Of a stretch of DNA of 64,000 nucleotides, positions 1-7,357 are shown piece after piece. This stretch comes from Streptomyces sp. AA1529. GTDB taxonomy: Bacteria; Actinomycetota; Actinomycetes; Streptomycetales; Streptomycetaceae. The notes under the pieces were generated by a model that searched no databases, was not told where the DNA came from, and worked only from the letters and a program-made list of their open reading frames with translations. The DNA is taken from contig NZ_ALAP01000074.1 of assembly GCF_000280905.1 (NCBI RefSeq), forward strand, positions 48,136 through 112,135. The letters run 5' to 3'. Numbering within the stretch: position 1 is the first letter of the stretch; every line of letters begins with the position of its first letter. The position numbers were made by a program, and so were the translations under genes.

Positions 1-501
1 GCGGCGGGCGAGGCGGAGCCGGGCGGAGAACGCGGGGAGGGGCAGGTCGAGAGCATCGGCGGCGGCCTGGTGGTCGCCGGTTGTGGCGAGGGCTTCGATG
101 GCCTGCTGCTGTGCGTCGGTGAGGTGGGGCCAGATCTGGGCGAGGGCATGCCGCTCGATGAGGGTTTCGTCCCAGGGGAGGTGGCCGCGGGTTTGCCAGA
201 AGCGTTGGAAGCTGGGGAGTGCGCCGCGGCCGGCTTGCATGTCGCGGCGGTCCCAGCCGTGGTGGTGCATTTCGTCGGCGACATGGGCGTTGGAGGCTTG
301 TAGGCCGAGGTTGACGAGGTCGCGGCGGGTGGGTCGCTCCCCCACGGTGAGGAGGTGTTCGACGATGGCGTGGTGTATGGCGGCGTACCGGTCGTCGGCG
401 CCGGCCAGGTGCCAGCGGTCGGCGGCGATGGTGTAGCGGGTGAGCCGGTCGAGGTCGCGCATGCTGTAGCCGTGCAGCAGCGGCTGCTCCGCGGCCCTCA
501 C
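1..501 (-). CDS. Phage early protein with sigma-like C-terminal HTH (runs off left edge)
   Basis: The first 167 codons are present and the rest lies left of the window. The GTG start overlaps the TGA of the upstream gene (GTGA), which fixes the start. The N-terminus is alpha-helical (LDRLTRYTIAADRW). The last visible stretch (LTDAQQQAIEALATTGDHQ, then AADALDLPLPAFSARLRLARR) looks like a sigma-70 region 4 or similar helix-turn-helix. Actinophages often carry such sigma-factor-like HTH proteins next to their replication genes, so a transcription or DNA-binding role is inferred. The family is not certain because the C-terminus is missing. Confidence 0.75.
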   Translation of the reverse strand, partial: MRAAEQPLLHGYSMRDLDRLTRYTIAADRWHLAGADDRYAAIHHAIVEHLLTVGERPTRRDLVNLGLQASNAHVADEMHHHGWDRRDMQAGRGALPSFQRFWQTRGHLPWDETLIERHALAQIWPHLTDAQQQAIEALATTGDHQAAADALDLPLPAFSARLRLARR

Positions 502-869
502 GCGGCACCGTCCTCGTTGGTGAGTTCGGCTGGGATGAGGTAGCGGTCGAGGCTGCCGCCCGGCCGGTACATGTCGCCGTAGTTGAAGCGGGCGATGGTG
601 GCGTAGATGCGACGCGCGGTGTCGTCGTCGCGGTCGAGTCGTTCGTTGGTGAACTGTTGGATGGTGCGGAGGATGGCGCGGCAGGCGTACAGCTCGCGGC
701 GGGTGTCCTCCAGTCCGGACACGCGGGCCTGCTCGCCGCGGATCTGGTCGTACAGGCGGTAGGCGACCTCGTCGGCGTCGCCGGGGCCGACGGCTTTCTC
801 GGCGAGTTCCTGCAGTGCGGCTGCGCCGGGAGGGATGGTGCTGGTGCTGGTCCACATCGGCGGTTTCAT
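498..869 (-). CDS. Small phage early protein, unknown function
   Basis: A 123-residue protein, mostly helical and charged, with no recognised domain. The chosen ATG follows a GGGGGAG ribosome site, and the start overlaps the stop of the next gene upstream (ATGA). Its own stop overlaps the GTG of the left-edge gene. A longer reading of the frame back to 1337 only shadows the neighbour. The C-terminus is GAA. Membership in the coupled early operon is clear; function is not. Confidence 0.75.
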   Translation of the reverse strand: MKPPMWTSTSTIPPGAAALQELAEKAVGPGDADEVAYRLYDQIRGEQARVSGLEDTRRELYACRAILRTIQQFTNERLDRDDDTARRIYATIARFNYGDMYRPGGSLDRYLIPAELTNEDGAA

Positions 870-1237
870 GCGGCTCCCCCGTTGAAGAGGGTGTTGTGGC
901 CGCCTTCGGGTGCGGGCCAGCCCCATAGGGGGCCGAACGGTTTGGGGCGGGCGATGAGGCCGACGGTGTGGGGCGGGTTGCAGTGTCCGCCGCGGCGGTG
1001 GGCGTCGAACGCGGACAGGGAGGAGAACGTTTCGTGGCAGCAGGAGGCGTGGGAGCGTTCGTTGCCGGTCCACCAGCGTCCACATTCGCCGTGCCAGATG
1101 GCGTTGGGCGGGGGTGGGGTGTTGGCGGGGTTGCCGTTTCCTGCCGGAACGTTTTGGGTCTGGAGCGTCTGGGAGCTTTCGCGGGTCCCGTTCGACGGCG
1201 CGGGCTCTGTGGGCTCGTTGTGGGCGTGCTGGTTCAT
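866..1237 (-). CDS. FDXHR-type putative zinc-binding phage protein
   Basis: A 123-residue protein. The first 45 residues are Pro/Asn/Thr-rich and probably disordered. The second half has paired Cys and His (CGRWW, SCCHETF, then FDAHRRGGHC), which matches the small FDXHR putative zinc-binding family found in actinophages. The metal site (Cys/Cys plus His/Cys around FDAHR) is visible; its molecular role is unknown. Start ATG lies behind AAGGAG and overlaps the upstream stop by four bases. C-terminus is GGAA. Confidence 0.8.
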   Translation of the reverse strand: MNQHAHNEPTEPAPSNGTRESSQTLQTQNVPAGNGNPANTPPPPNAIWHGECGRWWTGNERSHASCCHETFSSLSAFDAHRRGGHCNPPHTVGLIARPKPFGPLWGWPAPEGGHNTLFNGGAA

Positions 1238-1827
1238 GCGGCTGTCTCCTTGGGTGTGGTGGTTGCGGGGGCCGTGCGGGTGGCTGTGTGCCCGCTGGAC
1301 GGCCGTTGGGGGTTCGGGTGGGGCTCGGGAGCCTCACGGGCTCCTGCGGGGCTCTGACGGCCGTGTGGCGGCTCGGTGATGTCTCCGGCGGTGATGAGCC
1401 CGCGGGCCATGGCGAGGGCGACGGCGTGGGTGGCGGTGCGCGCGCCGAGCCGGTGGTGTGCGGTGCGCAGGAGCCAGCGGACCGTGTCGAGGGACACGCC
1501 CATCCGGTCGGCGGCCTCCTGCGCGGTGCAGCCCCGTGCGGTCCACAGCAGCGCTTCGTGCTGCCGGCCGGTCAGCGGGCTGTCGAGGACGTCGGCGAGG
1601 AGCCCGGCCCGGCAGGCGAGGAGGACCGCGTTCGGTGCGTTCGTTGCGCCGAGCTTGCGGAACACCTCGGTCATCAGCTTGCCGATGCTCTTGCTGTCGA
1701 TGCCGAACTCCCGGGCGAGGTGGCTCTGGGTTTTGCCGAGGGAGATGAGTCGGAGGGCGTCGAGTTGGTGGGCGCTCAGGGGGCGCTTGCTGGGGCCGCG
1801 GCGGGACGTCGGCACCGGGCCGGTCAT
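1234..1827 (-). CDS. Regulator with two tandem LuxR-type HTH domains
   Basis: A 197-residue protein. Two LuxR/GerE-like helix-turn-helix units are visible: one at about residues 16-60 (LSAHQLDALRLISLGKT... SIGKLMTEVFRKLGA) and one at about 80-140 (LTGRQHEALLWTARGCTAQEA... VRWLLRTAHHRLGAR). There is no receiver or ligand-binding domain. The C-terminal 45 residues are Pro/Arg-rich and likely disordered. The start used here is the ATG that overlaps the upstream stop; the frame stays open further upstream but only as a shadow. It probably controls phage or host promoters; the target is unknown. Confidence 0.8.
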   Translation of the reverse strand: MTGPVPTSRRGPSKRPLSAHQLDALRLISLGKTQSHLAREFGIDSKSIGKLMTEVFRKLGATNAPNAVLLACRAGLLADVLDSPLTGRQHEALLWTARGCTAQEAADRMGVSLDTVRWLLRTAHHRLGARTATHAVALAMARGLITAGDITEPPHGRQSPAGAREAPEPHPNPQRPSSGHTATRTAPATTTPKETAA

Positions 1828-2027
1828 GCGGCACGCTCCAGGGCGGGCGGGGGTGGGAGGACGCGGCCGGGGACTACAGCCCAGGTGCAGGTCCATATGT
1901 GGCGGCAGGCCTGGCACCGGTAGGCGGCGGTGAGGGACCCGCGGGCGGCGATACCAGTCGTCGGCCGGTTGTCGCGGGCCAGACAACGCGGGCACGAGTC
2001 GGCGTAGTGCGGGTTGTGGTCCGTCAT
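1824..2027 (-). CDS. Small zinc-ribbon protein
   Basis: A 67-residue protein with two CxxC knuckles, CPRC near residue 12 and CQAC near residue 38, spaced like a zinc ribbon, followed by an aromatic segment (HIWTCTWAVV). The start ATG lies immediately behind the DnaB-like helicase gene (TGATG-type one-base overlap) and the stop overlaps the next gene (ATGA). It ends in RAA. A nucleic-acid or protein-binding role beside the helicase is plausible but inferred only from the zinc ribbon and position. Confidence 0.75.
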   Translation of the reverse strand: MTDHNPHYADSCPRCLARDNRPTTGIAARGSLTAAYRCQACRHIWTCTWAVVPGRVLPPPPALERAA

Positions 2028-3388
2028 CAGGCCCTCCCCATGGAGCGGAGGCGGGCGAAGTGGCCCTGAAAGGTGAGGGGGATGATGCGGCCCTGGGCGC
2101 CGTTGCGGTTCTTCGCGACGATGAGGTCGATCTCCCCGGCGCGGGGCCCGGTGTCGGTGCCGTCCTCAGCGAGAGGCCGGTGCAAGAGCAGGATCACGTT
2201 GGCGTCCTGCTCGATGCTGGACGAGTCCTTGAAGTCGGACACGACTGGCTGTCGGCCGACGGCGTTCCGGTTGAACTGGGCGAGTGCGACGACTGGGATC
2301 TGGAACTCGCCGGCGAGGAGCTTCAGCCCGCGGGAGATGCCACCGACGTCCTGGGCCCGGTTGTTGCCAGCCTGCGCTCCTTCGGGAGTCATGAGCTGCA
2401 GGTAGTCGGCGATTACGATGCCGGGCTTCATGTCGCGGGCGGCCATCCACCGCAGCCGGGCCCGGATCTTGGAGATGGTCAGGCCGGGCGCGTCGTCGAG
2501 GATGAAGTGGTGCGCGCGCTGCATACGGTCAGCGACCTTGGCGACTTTGGTCCAGTCGTGGTCGTCGAGCTTGCGTCGCACGAGCCGGTCGAGACTCACT
2601 CCGGCTTCGGCTGCGGTGAGGCGGGCGAGAAGCTCAGAGCCACCCATCTCCATGGAGGCGACGAGGGCGGACCGGTCGCGGTGGAGAGCGACGTGCGCGC
2701 CCAGGTTCATGCCGAGCAGCGACTTACCGCCTCCGGTGGCGCCTCCGACTACGACGAGCTGGCCGGGCTTGAGCTCGACGACCTCGTTGAGGTCGCGCCA
2801 GGGGGTGTCGAGGGCGGTGGGGTCGTGGCCGGCTTCGAGTTCGTCGATGAAGGTCTGCCACCGGTCGGCGACTGACAGCTTCGGAATGTCGCTGGTGCCG
2901 ACGGTGGCTGCCTGCAGCTCGGTCATGGCCTGGTCGCGGATCTCGTCGGCAGGCTGTTCGCGGCGGTGGACTGCGGCGGCGGCTCGGGTGCTGACTTCGA
3001 GGACGGCCCGCAGTTGGTAGCAGTCGAGGACGATCTCGGCGTGGTGGTTGACGAGCGCGGCGCCGACCGGGGAGGTGGCGAGTTGCTGGATGTAGCCGGC
3101 TCCGCCTGCGCGCTGGAGGTCGCCGTCGCGGCGTAGCTGCTGGGCGACGGTGATGGGGTCGACGGGCTTGCTGGAGCCGTACAGGCCGAGCATCGCGGTC
3201 CAGATGAGGCCGTGGGCCGGCTTGTAGAAGTGCTTCGGCTCGAGGACGGCGGAGAGGCCGTCGATCTGCCGGTTGTCGTACATGGCGGCGCACAGAACAC
3301 CGGCTTCGGCGTCCGGGTTGCTGGGCGGTCCGCTGGCCGCGGCCTGCTCAGTGGCGGCGTCGTCCCACATGCCGGTGTCGGTAGTCAC
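2027..3388 (-). CDS. DnaB-like replicative DNA helicase
   Basis: A 453-residue protein, normal for the DnaB family. The N-terminal helical domain (about residues 20-125; NPDAEAGVLCAAMYDNR) is followed by a RecA-like ATPase core with Walker A GGATGGGKS at 215-223, a Walker B-like segment (IVIADYLQLM) and an arginine-rich C-terminal motif (EQDANVILLLHR). It should unwind DNA at the phage fork. It lies one gene downstream of a DnaC-like loader and a winged-helix replication protein, so the three form a replication module. The start is GTG overlapping the loader stop (GTGA). Confidence 0.93.
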   Translation of the reverse strand: MTTDTGMWDDAATEQAAASGPPSNPDAEAGVLCAAMYDNRQIDGLSAVLEPKHFYKPAHGLIWTAMLGLYGSSKPVDPITVAQQLRRDGDLQRAGGAGYIQQLATSPVGAALVNHHAEIVLDCYQLRAVLEVSTRAAAAVHRREQPADEIRDQAMTELQAATVGTSDIPKLSVADRWQTFIDELEAGHDPTALDTPWRDLNEVVELKPGQLVVVGGATGGGKSLLGMNLGAHVALHRDRSALVASMEMGGSELLARLTAAEAGVSLDRLVRRKLDDHDWTKVAKVADRMQRAHHFILDDAPGLTISKIRARLRWMAARDMKPGIVIADYLQLMTPEGAQAGNNRAQDVGGISRGLKLLAGEFQIPVVALAQFNRNAVGRQPVVSDFKDSSSIEQDANVILLLHRPLAEDGTDTGPRAGEIDLIVAKNRNGAQGRIIPLTFQGHFARLRSMGRA

Positions 3389-4095
3389 GCAGCCTCACCC
3401 CGGCGGCGGTCCTCGCCCTTCATGCTGATCCGCTGGCACATCTCGTTGAGGCGGGAGGCGACGCGGTCGCCGAGCCGGTCTCGGAGTTCACGGGGACGCA
3501 CGTTGCTGGTGACCAGGGTTGGCAGGTGCCGCTCGTAGCGGTGGTTGATCAGCCGGAAGTTGATGTCCTCGGTGAATTCGGACGGCTTGGCCGCGCCGAG
3601 GTCGTCGACGAGGAGGACGCGGGAGTCGCGGTAGCGGCGGAACTCGGTTTCGGAGTCGACGCCGTGGCGGGGGCGGAGGGCGGCGTACAGATCGGCGGCG
3701 GTGGTGACGGTCCAGTTGGCGAGCACGCCGGTGATGGCGAGGTCGCGGAGCGCGCCGTAGGCTTCATGGGTTTTTCCGACGCCGGTGACGCCGAGGAGCA
3801 GCAGTGAGGGGCCGCGGAGGACTGAGGCGACGTGGGAGCCTCGTTCGGCTGCGGCGGTGAGGGCCTGGCTGGCGAGCGTGTCCACCCAGTTCCGGACGGC
3901 GGGGAGGCTGGGCTGGGCGGCCCGGTAGTGGAAGGGGACGATCTTCGAGGCTTCGATGATGGAGTAGCGGGCGATGTTGGGCTGGCTGTAGGGGTCGCCG
4001 TTCGAGGTGTTGAGCCAGTCGGCAGTGAGTCCGCGGGCTGCGAGCAGGTTCTCGAGGGCGTGCTGTTCGGGGTGGATGGGCGGAACGATCTGCAT
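3385..4095 (-). CDS. DnaC/IstB-like helicase loader ATPase
   Basis: A 236-residue AAA+ protein. Walker A is GVTGVGKT at 102-109, Walker B is VLLVDDLG, a sensor-1 like VTSN follows, and an Arg-finger region (DRVASRL) is near the end. This is the DnaC/IstB layout. With the DnaB-like gene directly downstream, loading of that helicase is the likely job. The ATG start shares one base with the TAA of the upstream gene (TAATG). The open frame extends further upstream but has no family similarity there. Ends in GEAA. Confidence 0.9.
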   Translation of the reverse strand: MQIVPPIHPEQHALENLLAARGLTADWLNTSNGDPYSQPNIARYSIIEASKIVPFHYRAAQPSLPAVRNWVDTLASQALTAAAERGSHVASVLRGPSLLLLGVTGVGKTHEAYGALRDLAITGVLANWTVTTAADLYAALRPRHGVDSETEFRRYRDSRVLLVDDLGAAKPSEFTEDINFRLINHRYERHLPTLVTSNVRPRELRDRLGDRVASRLNEMCQRISMKGEDRRRGEAA

Positions 4096-4970
4096 TACAG
4101 GTCCTCGTCGTAGTCGTCTTGGTTGGTGGGGTTGCGCCAGGGCTCGTAGCCGCCTGAGACGGCGCGGAGTGGCGGTCGCTCGGTGCCGGGGGCGGGCTGT
4201 TCGGGGAGTTCGCGCCAGCCGGGGAGGAAGTAGCGGGCGGATTCCACGTCGGTTCGCTTGGCGGCTTTGACGGCGGCGGAGGCCATGGCCGGGATCCCGC
4301 ACTTCTTGATGAGGGCGTGGATTTGGAACCACTCGTTTTCGCGGAGGCCCCAGCGGACGTGGACGTCGGCGGTGGCGATCTGGTCGATGAGTGGTCGGGC
4401 GAAGTCGGGGATCTCGGCGGACTTTCGCGGCGACCGGGCCTGCTGGCTAGCTAGCTGGCTTGAGGGGTATGAGGGGTATGAGGAGGAGGGGGGAGCCACG
4501 GCTCCTTCTGAGTGAGCCACGGCTCCTTCTGAATGAGCCCCGGCTCCCCCTTGGGGGGTGGAAGGGGTAGCGGTGGCTCCTTCTGAGTGAGCCGTGGCTC
4601 CCCCTTGAGTGAGCCCCGGCTCCCCCTTGGCGTCGGTAGGGGTAGCGGTGGCTCCCCCTCGTGTGGCGGTGAAAGGGGGCACGAGGAACGTCATTCGCTG
4701 CCCCGGAACCGCGTACAAGATGCGCCCGTCACGCCCCTTGCCGATCGCCACCCGGAACTCCCAGCCGGCTGTCGCGAGGCGCTTGAGCGCGTTCCTCACG
4801 ACGCTGGTGTCCTTGGCTCCCGCCCACCGGGCGAGGTCTTCCAGTGGTACGGCGCTGCGGCGGCTCGAATCGTTGGCGTCGTCGGCGATCTCCAGGGCGA
4901 CCGCACGCTGGAGACCGGTGATGTCCGGTCCCAGTGCCTCTCGCAAATCTCGGCGGAGCTGGTAGCCCAT
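4095..4970 (-). CDS. Winged-helix phage replication protein with repeat linker
   Basis: A 291-residue protein. The N-terminal 90 residues look like a winged helix (GLQRAVALEIADDAN... DTSVVRNALKRLATAGW). The middle (about 100-175) is a low-complexity Gly/Ala/Thr linker with three copies of AHSEGA and several GGATA units. The C-terminal third (about 180-265) is helical and resembles the end of phage replisome organisers. Sitting directly before the DnaC-like and DnaB-like genes, it is probably the origin-binding or primosome-organising protein. The gene is the first of this subgroup, 37 bp after the WhiB-like stop. Confidence 0.8.
   Translation of the reverse strand: MGYQLRRDLREALGPDITGLQRAVALEIADDANDSSRRSAVPLEDLARWAGAKDTSVVRNALKRLATAGWEFRVAIGKGRDGRILYAVPGQRMTFLVPPFTATRGGATATPTDAKGEPGLTQGGATAHSEGATATPSTPQGGAGAHSEGAVAHSEGAVAPPSSSYPSYPSSQLASQQARSPRKSAEIPDFARPLIDQIATADVHVRWGLRENEWFQIHALIKKCGIPAMASAAVKAAKRTDVESARYFLPGWRELPEQPAPGTERPPLRAVSGGYEPWRNPTNQDDYDEDL
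4497..4670. repeat. In-gene degenerate repeats encoding the Gly/Ala linker
   Basis: On the + strand the block gagccacggctccttctgag and close variants (ggctcc plus ccttctgagtgagc, or ggctcccccttg) recur at least six times. The unit length keeps the reading frame and encodes the GGATA/HSEGA linker of the replication protein. A second short repeat, gaggggtat twice, lies at about 4464-4482 beside gctagctagc. The pattern suggests expansion by slippage or recombination. Confidence 0.85.
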
Positions 4971-5007
4971 GGGTGTCGTCCTCCGGGTCTGACGGGCGGT
5001 TCGGCTG

Positions 5008-5271
5008 CTATGCGGCGGTGCGTGTGGTGTCGAGGTGGAGTCGTTCGCGGGGGCTGAGGCCGGCTGTGATGCCGTGGCGCCGGTCGATGGGCCATCCGGC
5101 TTCTGCGCGCAGGACGTGGTCGAGGCACTGGGCGCGGACGTAGCAGCGCTCGCGGCAGATCCATTTGGCGAGGTCGGCGTCGTCCCGTGATGGGCCGGTG
5201 GTGCCGACCGGGAAGAACAGGTCGGGGTCCTCGCGGCAGACGGCCTTGTCCTGCCAGTCGCGGGCGTTCAC
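5008..5271 (-). CDS. WhiB-like [4Fe-4S] regulator (phage-borne)
   Basis: An 87-residue Wbl protein. The four cluster cysteines are visible: C12, then C39, C43 and C49 in the CX3CX5C pattern (ICRERCYVRAQC). The usual GVWGG turn is replaced by HGITAG. A short helical Arg-rich tail follows. Wbl proteins bind [4Fe-4S] clusters and region 4 of the main sigma factor, so this copy may redirect host RNA polymerase; phage WhiB proteins that antagonise host WhiB are known. The GTG start overlaps the upstream stop (GTGA). Confidence 0.9.
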   Translation of the reverse strand: MNARDWQDKAVCREDPDLFFPVGTTGPSRDDADLAKWICRERCYVRAQCLDHVLRAEAGWPIDRRHGITAGLSPRERLHLDTTRTAA

Positions 5272-6119
5272 GCCGCCTCCTGCCGGGTGCGGGGCTGGCC
5301 GGGGAGGCGGTAGCCGGCGAGCTGGGCGCGGACGTATGCCTCGGTGACGCCGACCCGTGCGGCGATCTCCCGGTGGGCGATGCCGAACCGGCCGAGGTGG
5401 CGAATGTCAGCGGAGCGGGTAGCCGCGAGCTGGGTGACCGTGAACCGGTGAGCGTCGGTTCCGCAGTCGGGCTGCGCTGCGGGGGCGTCGATGTTGTCGT
5501 CCCAAGCGAGGGGGCCGTACCAGCCGAGGCGGGCGGCTTTACGGCGGGCGGCGGTGATCTGGTTGCCGGGTACTCCGTCGGCTGCCGGGTCCAGTCGGCA
5601 CAGTTGCCGGTATGCCGTTTCGATCCGCTGGGCGGTGCGGCGGGTGACGTGCTGGGCTCGGGCGAGTTCGGCGAGGGGGCGCTGGTGCATTCCGATGTGG
5701 CGGGCGATGTGGCTGAACGGCCAGCCGATGGCGACGAGGGCTTGGAGGCGGCGTCGGGTTCCGGTGGCGTCGATGGTGCGGTGTTCGGAGGGCTGCATGT
5801 CGCTGGCGCTGAGGGCGAGGAGCCGCTTGGCGGTGTCGGTGCGGAGGGTTTTGTTGGGGCCGTAGAGGGCTCGCTGGAGGGTGCCGCTGTCGGTGTTTGA
5901 GGCGGCTCCGATGCTGCGGATGGTGTAGCCGGCGGCGACCAGCGTGGAGAGGTGTTCGCGGACGGGCTGAACGTCGACGAGGGGCTGCCAGGTGCCGTAG
6001 CCGCGGAGCCGGCTGCGACGGTTCTCGTAGGCGCGGTAGTTGGAGTGGCAGGGGTTGCAGTCGCATCCGTAGTGCTTGTGCCGGGACAGTGAGCCGTGGG
6101 GCGGGAGGGTTGCGGTCAC
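5268..6119 (-). CDS. Phage protein with repeated HTH-like segments
   Basis: A 283-residue protein. The N-terminus has a Cys/His cluster (HKHYGCDCNPCHSNYRAYENRR) as in small phage zinc-binding proteins. Four helix-turn-helix-like stretches follow (AAGYTIRSIGAASNTDSGT, AIGWPFSHIARHIGMHQ, ELARAQHVTRRTAQRIE and RFGIAHREIAARVGVTE), the last near the C-terminus. This is a common gene beside whiB in actinophage early regions. A DNA-binding role is inferred. The GTG start overlaps the stop of the 25-residue gene upstream. Confidence 0.8.
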   Translation of the reverse strand: MTATLPPHGSLSRHKHYGCDCNPCHSNYRAYENRRSRLRGYGTWQPLVDVQPVREHLSTLVAAGYTIRSIGAASNTDSGTLQRALYGPNKTLRTDTAKRLLALSASDMQPSEHRTIDATGTRRRLQALVAIGWPFSHIARHIGMHQRPLAELARAQHVTRRTAQRIETAYRQLCRLDPAADGVPGNQITAARRKAARLGWYGPLAWDDNIDAPAAQPDCGTDAHRFTVTQLAATRSADIRHLGRFGIAHREIAARVGVTEAYVRAQLAGYRLPGQPRTRQEAA

Positions 6120-6193
6120 TGCTGGTGTTCCTTCCTGGTGTTGTGTCGGATGGCGGCGCCGAGTGCGAGGCCGGCGGGGTGGAGGAAGTTCAT
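6116..6193 (-). CDS. 25-residue translationally coupled small ORF
   Basis: This reads MNFLHPAGLALG followed by AAIRHNTRKEHQQ. The ATG start overlaps the stop of the upstream gene (ATGA) and its TGA overlaps the GTG start of the downstream gene (GTGA), the same arrangement as the proven neighbours. A GGGGAG site precedes it. The first half is hydrophobic and the second half basic. It is either a real small protein or a coupling device that carries ribosomes between its neighbours. Confidence 0.55.
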   Translation of the reverse strand: MNFLHPAGLALGAAIRHNTRKEHQQ

Positions 6194-6561
6194 GCGGCGG
6201 CGCTCCCCTGCTGTCGGGGCCGGCGCTGTGCCGCTATGAGGTGGCCCTTGATGGAGAGCCGCCAGACGGCCACGGGGTGTCCGTGGGTGGTGGGTGAGGT
6301 GCTCGGCACGTACTGGCCGGTGTGTTCGATCACGCCGCTGGAGCGGAGGGCGTTGAAGGCGGCGCCCAAGTGGCCGTGCGCGAGCTTGGGGAGGAGGTCC
6401 CGCATCGAGTTCGCCGAAAACTCGTCGTTGGCGAGGCCAAGGCAGAAGATGGCCTGCTCGACGAGGAACCGGTCCCAGTCGCTGGTGCGGTTGGTGATGT
6501 CGGCGAGGGTGGTGTCGCGGTCCGTGGCGGCCAGACGCTCAGCCGGAGACAGGCGGGTCAC
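6190..6561 (-). CDS. Small phage protein, winged-helix-like
   Basis: A 123-residue protein. The core (DRFLVEQAIFCLGLANDEFS... LLPKLAHGHLGAAFNALRSSGVIEHTG... VAVWRLS) has the helix-helix-strand layout of a winged-helix domain. The GTG start overlaps the TGA of the zinc-finger gene upstream. The tail is Arg/Gln-rich and ends in AAA. A DNA-binding role is likely but not proven from sequence alone. Confidence 0.75.
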   Translation of the reverse strand: MTRLSPAERLAATDRDTTLADITNRTSDWDRFLVEQAIFCLGLANDEFSANSMRDLLPKLAHGHLGAAFNALRSSGVIEHTGQYVPSTSPTTHGHPVAVWRLSIKGHLIAAQRRPRQQGSAAA

Positions 6562-6839
6562 AGCTGGTTCTCCTTGATGTAGGTCTCCTCGTCGGCCCGC
6601 TCTTTGTCGTGGCAGCGGATGCAGAGCTTGATCTGGCGGTTGAAGCGGTCGAGGCGGGCTTCGCACCAGCGGTCGCCGGTGTCCCGGATCTGGTCGATCC
6701 AGTCGGCGGCTTCGTCGAGTCGCATCAGTCCGGCGACGTCGATGCAGTCGTGTTCGGGCTTGTAGGCGAACAGGGGCCGGGTCTGCTTGCAGCGTTCGCA
6801 CGTGCCCTCTGTCGGCGGGGCTACTGCCTGCTGTGTCAT
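6558..6839 (-). CDS. Small protein with two CxxC motifs
   Basis: A 93-residue protein with CERC at about residue 14 and CIRCHD at about residue 73, a split zinc-finger layout that recalls HNH-like or zinc-ribbon phage proteins but lacks an HNH catalytic triad. ATG start with a GAAAGGAAACCACGCC leader. The gene begins just after a 13-bp hairpin, so it opens a new block in the operon. Confidence 0.7.
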   Translation of the reverse strand: MTQQAVAPPTEGTCERCKQTRPLFAYKPEHDCIDVAGLMRLDEAADWIDQIRDTGDRWCEARLDRFNRQIKLCIRCHDKERADEETYIKENQL

Positions 6840-6859
6840 GGCGTGGTTTCCTTTCGGTG

Positions 6860-6896
6860 GGGCCGCCCCGCCTGTTAGCGGCGGGCGGGGCGGCCC
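6860..6896 (-). terminator. Intercistronic hairpin A
   Basis: Perfect 13-bp inverted repeat (gggccgccccgcc at 6860-6872 and its complement at 6884-6896) with an 11-base loop. It lies between the stop of the gene ending at 6911 and the start at 6839. It has no U-tract, which is usual for Streptomyces terminators. Its flanks match hairpin B, so it may be a terminator, an attenuator or an RNA-stability element. Confidence 0.6.
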
Positions 6897-6910
6897 GAGC
6901 GGTGTGGCGG

Positions 6911-7306
6911 TTAGTTGGTGCTGGTCCGCTCGGACTGGGCCGCCGTGCGGTACTCGGCGTCGGTGAGGCCGCCGTGCTTGGCGGTGAGGGCCTTGAAGGC
7001 GCCCTTGTCGACGACGTGAGGCTGGGGCTGCTCCCAGTCGGCGAGCGGTCCCACAGCGTTCGCGAAGGCTTCAGCGGCGGCGCGGCTTCGGAAGGTGGTG
7101 GGGAGGCGCTTACCGCTGGCGGCGTGCGTGACGTTCCACCAGTCCGGGTCGGTGTCGAGCGGGCTGAGGATCAGGGGGAAGACGACCAGGCCGGGGATGT
7201 TGGTGGGGAAGGCGTGGATGGTCTGCTTCATGGGCAGCCCAGTGCCGTCGTCGAGGGGGAGGGTGATGTGAGCGTCGATACGGACGGTGGTGTCGGCGTT
7301 GTTCAT
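6911..7306 (-). CDS. Phage early protein next to RecT, unknown
   Basis: A 131-residue protein with a beta-rich N-terminal half (TTVRIDAHITLPLDD... VVFPLILSPLD) and an amphipathic helix (FRSRAAAEAFANAV). No domain is recognised. Unlike its neighbours it does not overlap either flanking gene: it is bounded by two related hairpins and has its own ribosome site (CGAAAGGAAGCCACAGCC then ATG). It lies between recT and the CxxC gene, so a recombination or DNA-binding accessory role is possible. Confidence 0.75.
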   Translation of the reverse strand: MNNADTTVRIDAHITLPLDDGTGLPMKQTIHAFPTNIPGLVVFPLILSPLDTDPDWWNVTHAASGKRLPTTFRSRAAAEAFANAVGPLADWEQPQPHVVDKGAFKALTAKHGGLTDAEYRTAAQSERTSTN

Positions 7307-7332
7307 GGCTGTGGCTTCCTTTCGGGTGTGAA

Positions 7333-7357
7333 GCCGCCCGCGCTGCCCGCGGGCGGC
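7333..7357 (-). terminator. Intercistronic hairpin B
   Basis: Perfect 10-bp inverted repeat (gccgcccgcg at 7333-7342, complement at 7348-7357) with a 5-base loop, 11 bases past the recT stop. The bases around it (gtggcttcctttcgg before, gcggcccgagcgg after, + strand) match those around hairpin A. Likely a terminator or attenuator between recT and the next gene. Confidence 0.6.

Noticed and set aside
6860..7357. The two hairpins as part of a CRISPR or integron repeat
   Set aside because: Only two related hairpins exist, they flank one gene and there are no spacers or attC-like features.
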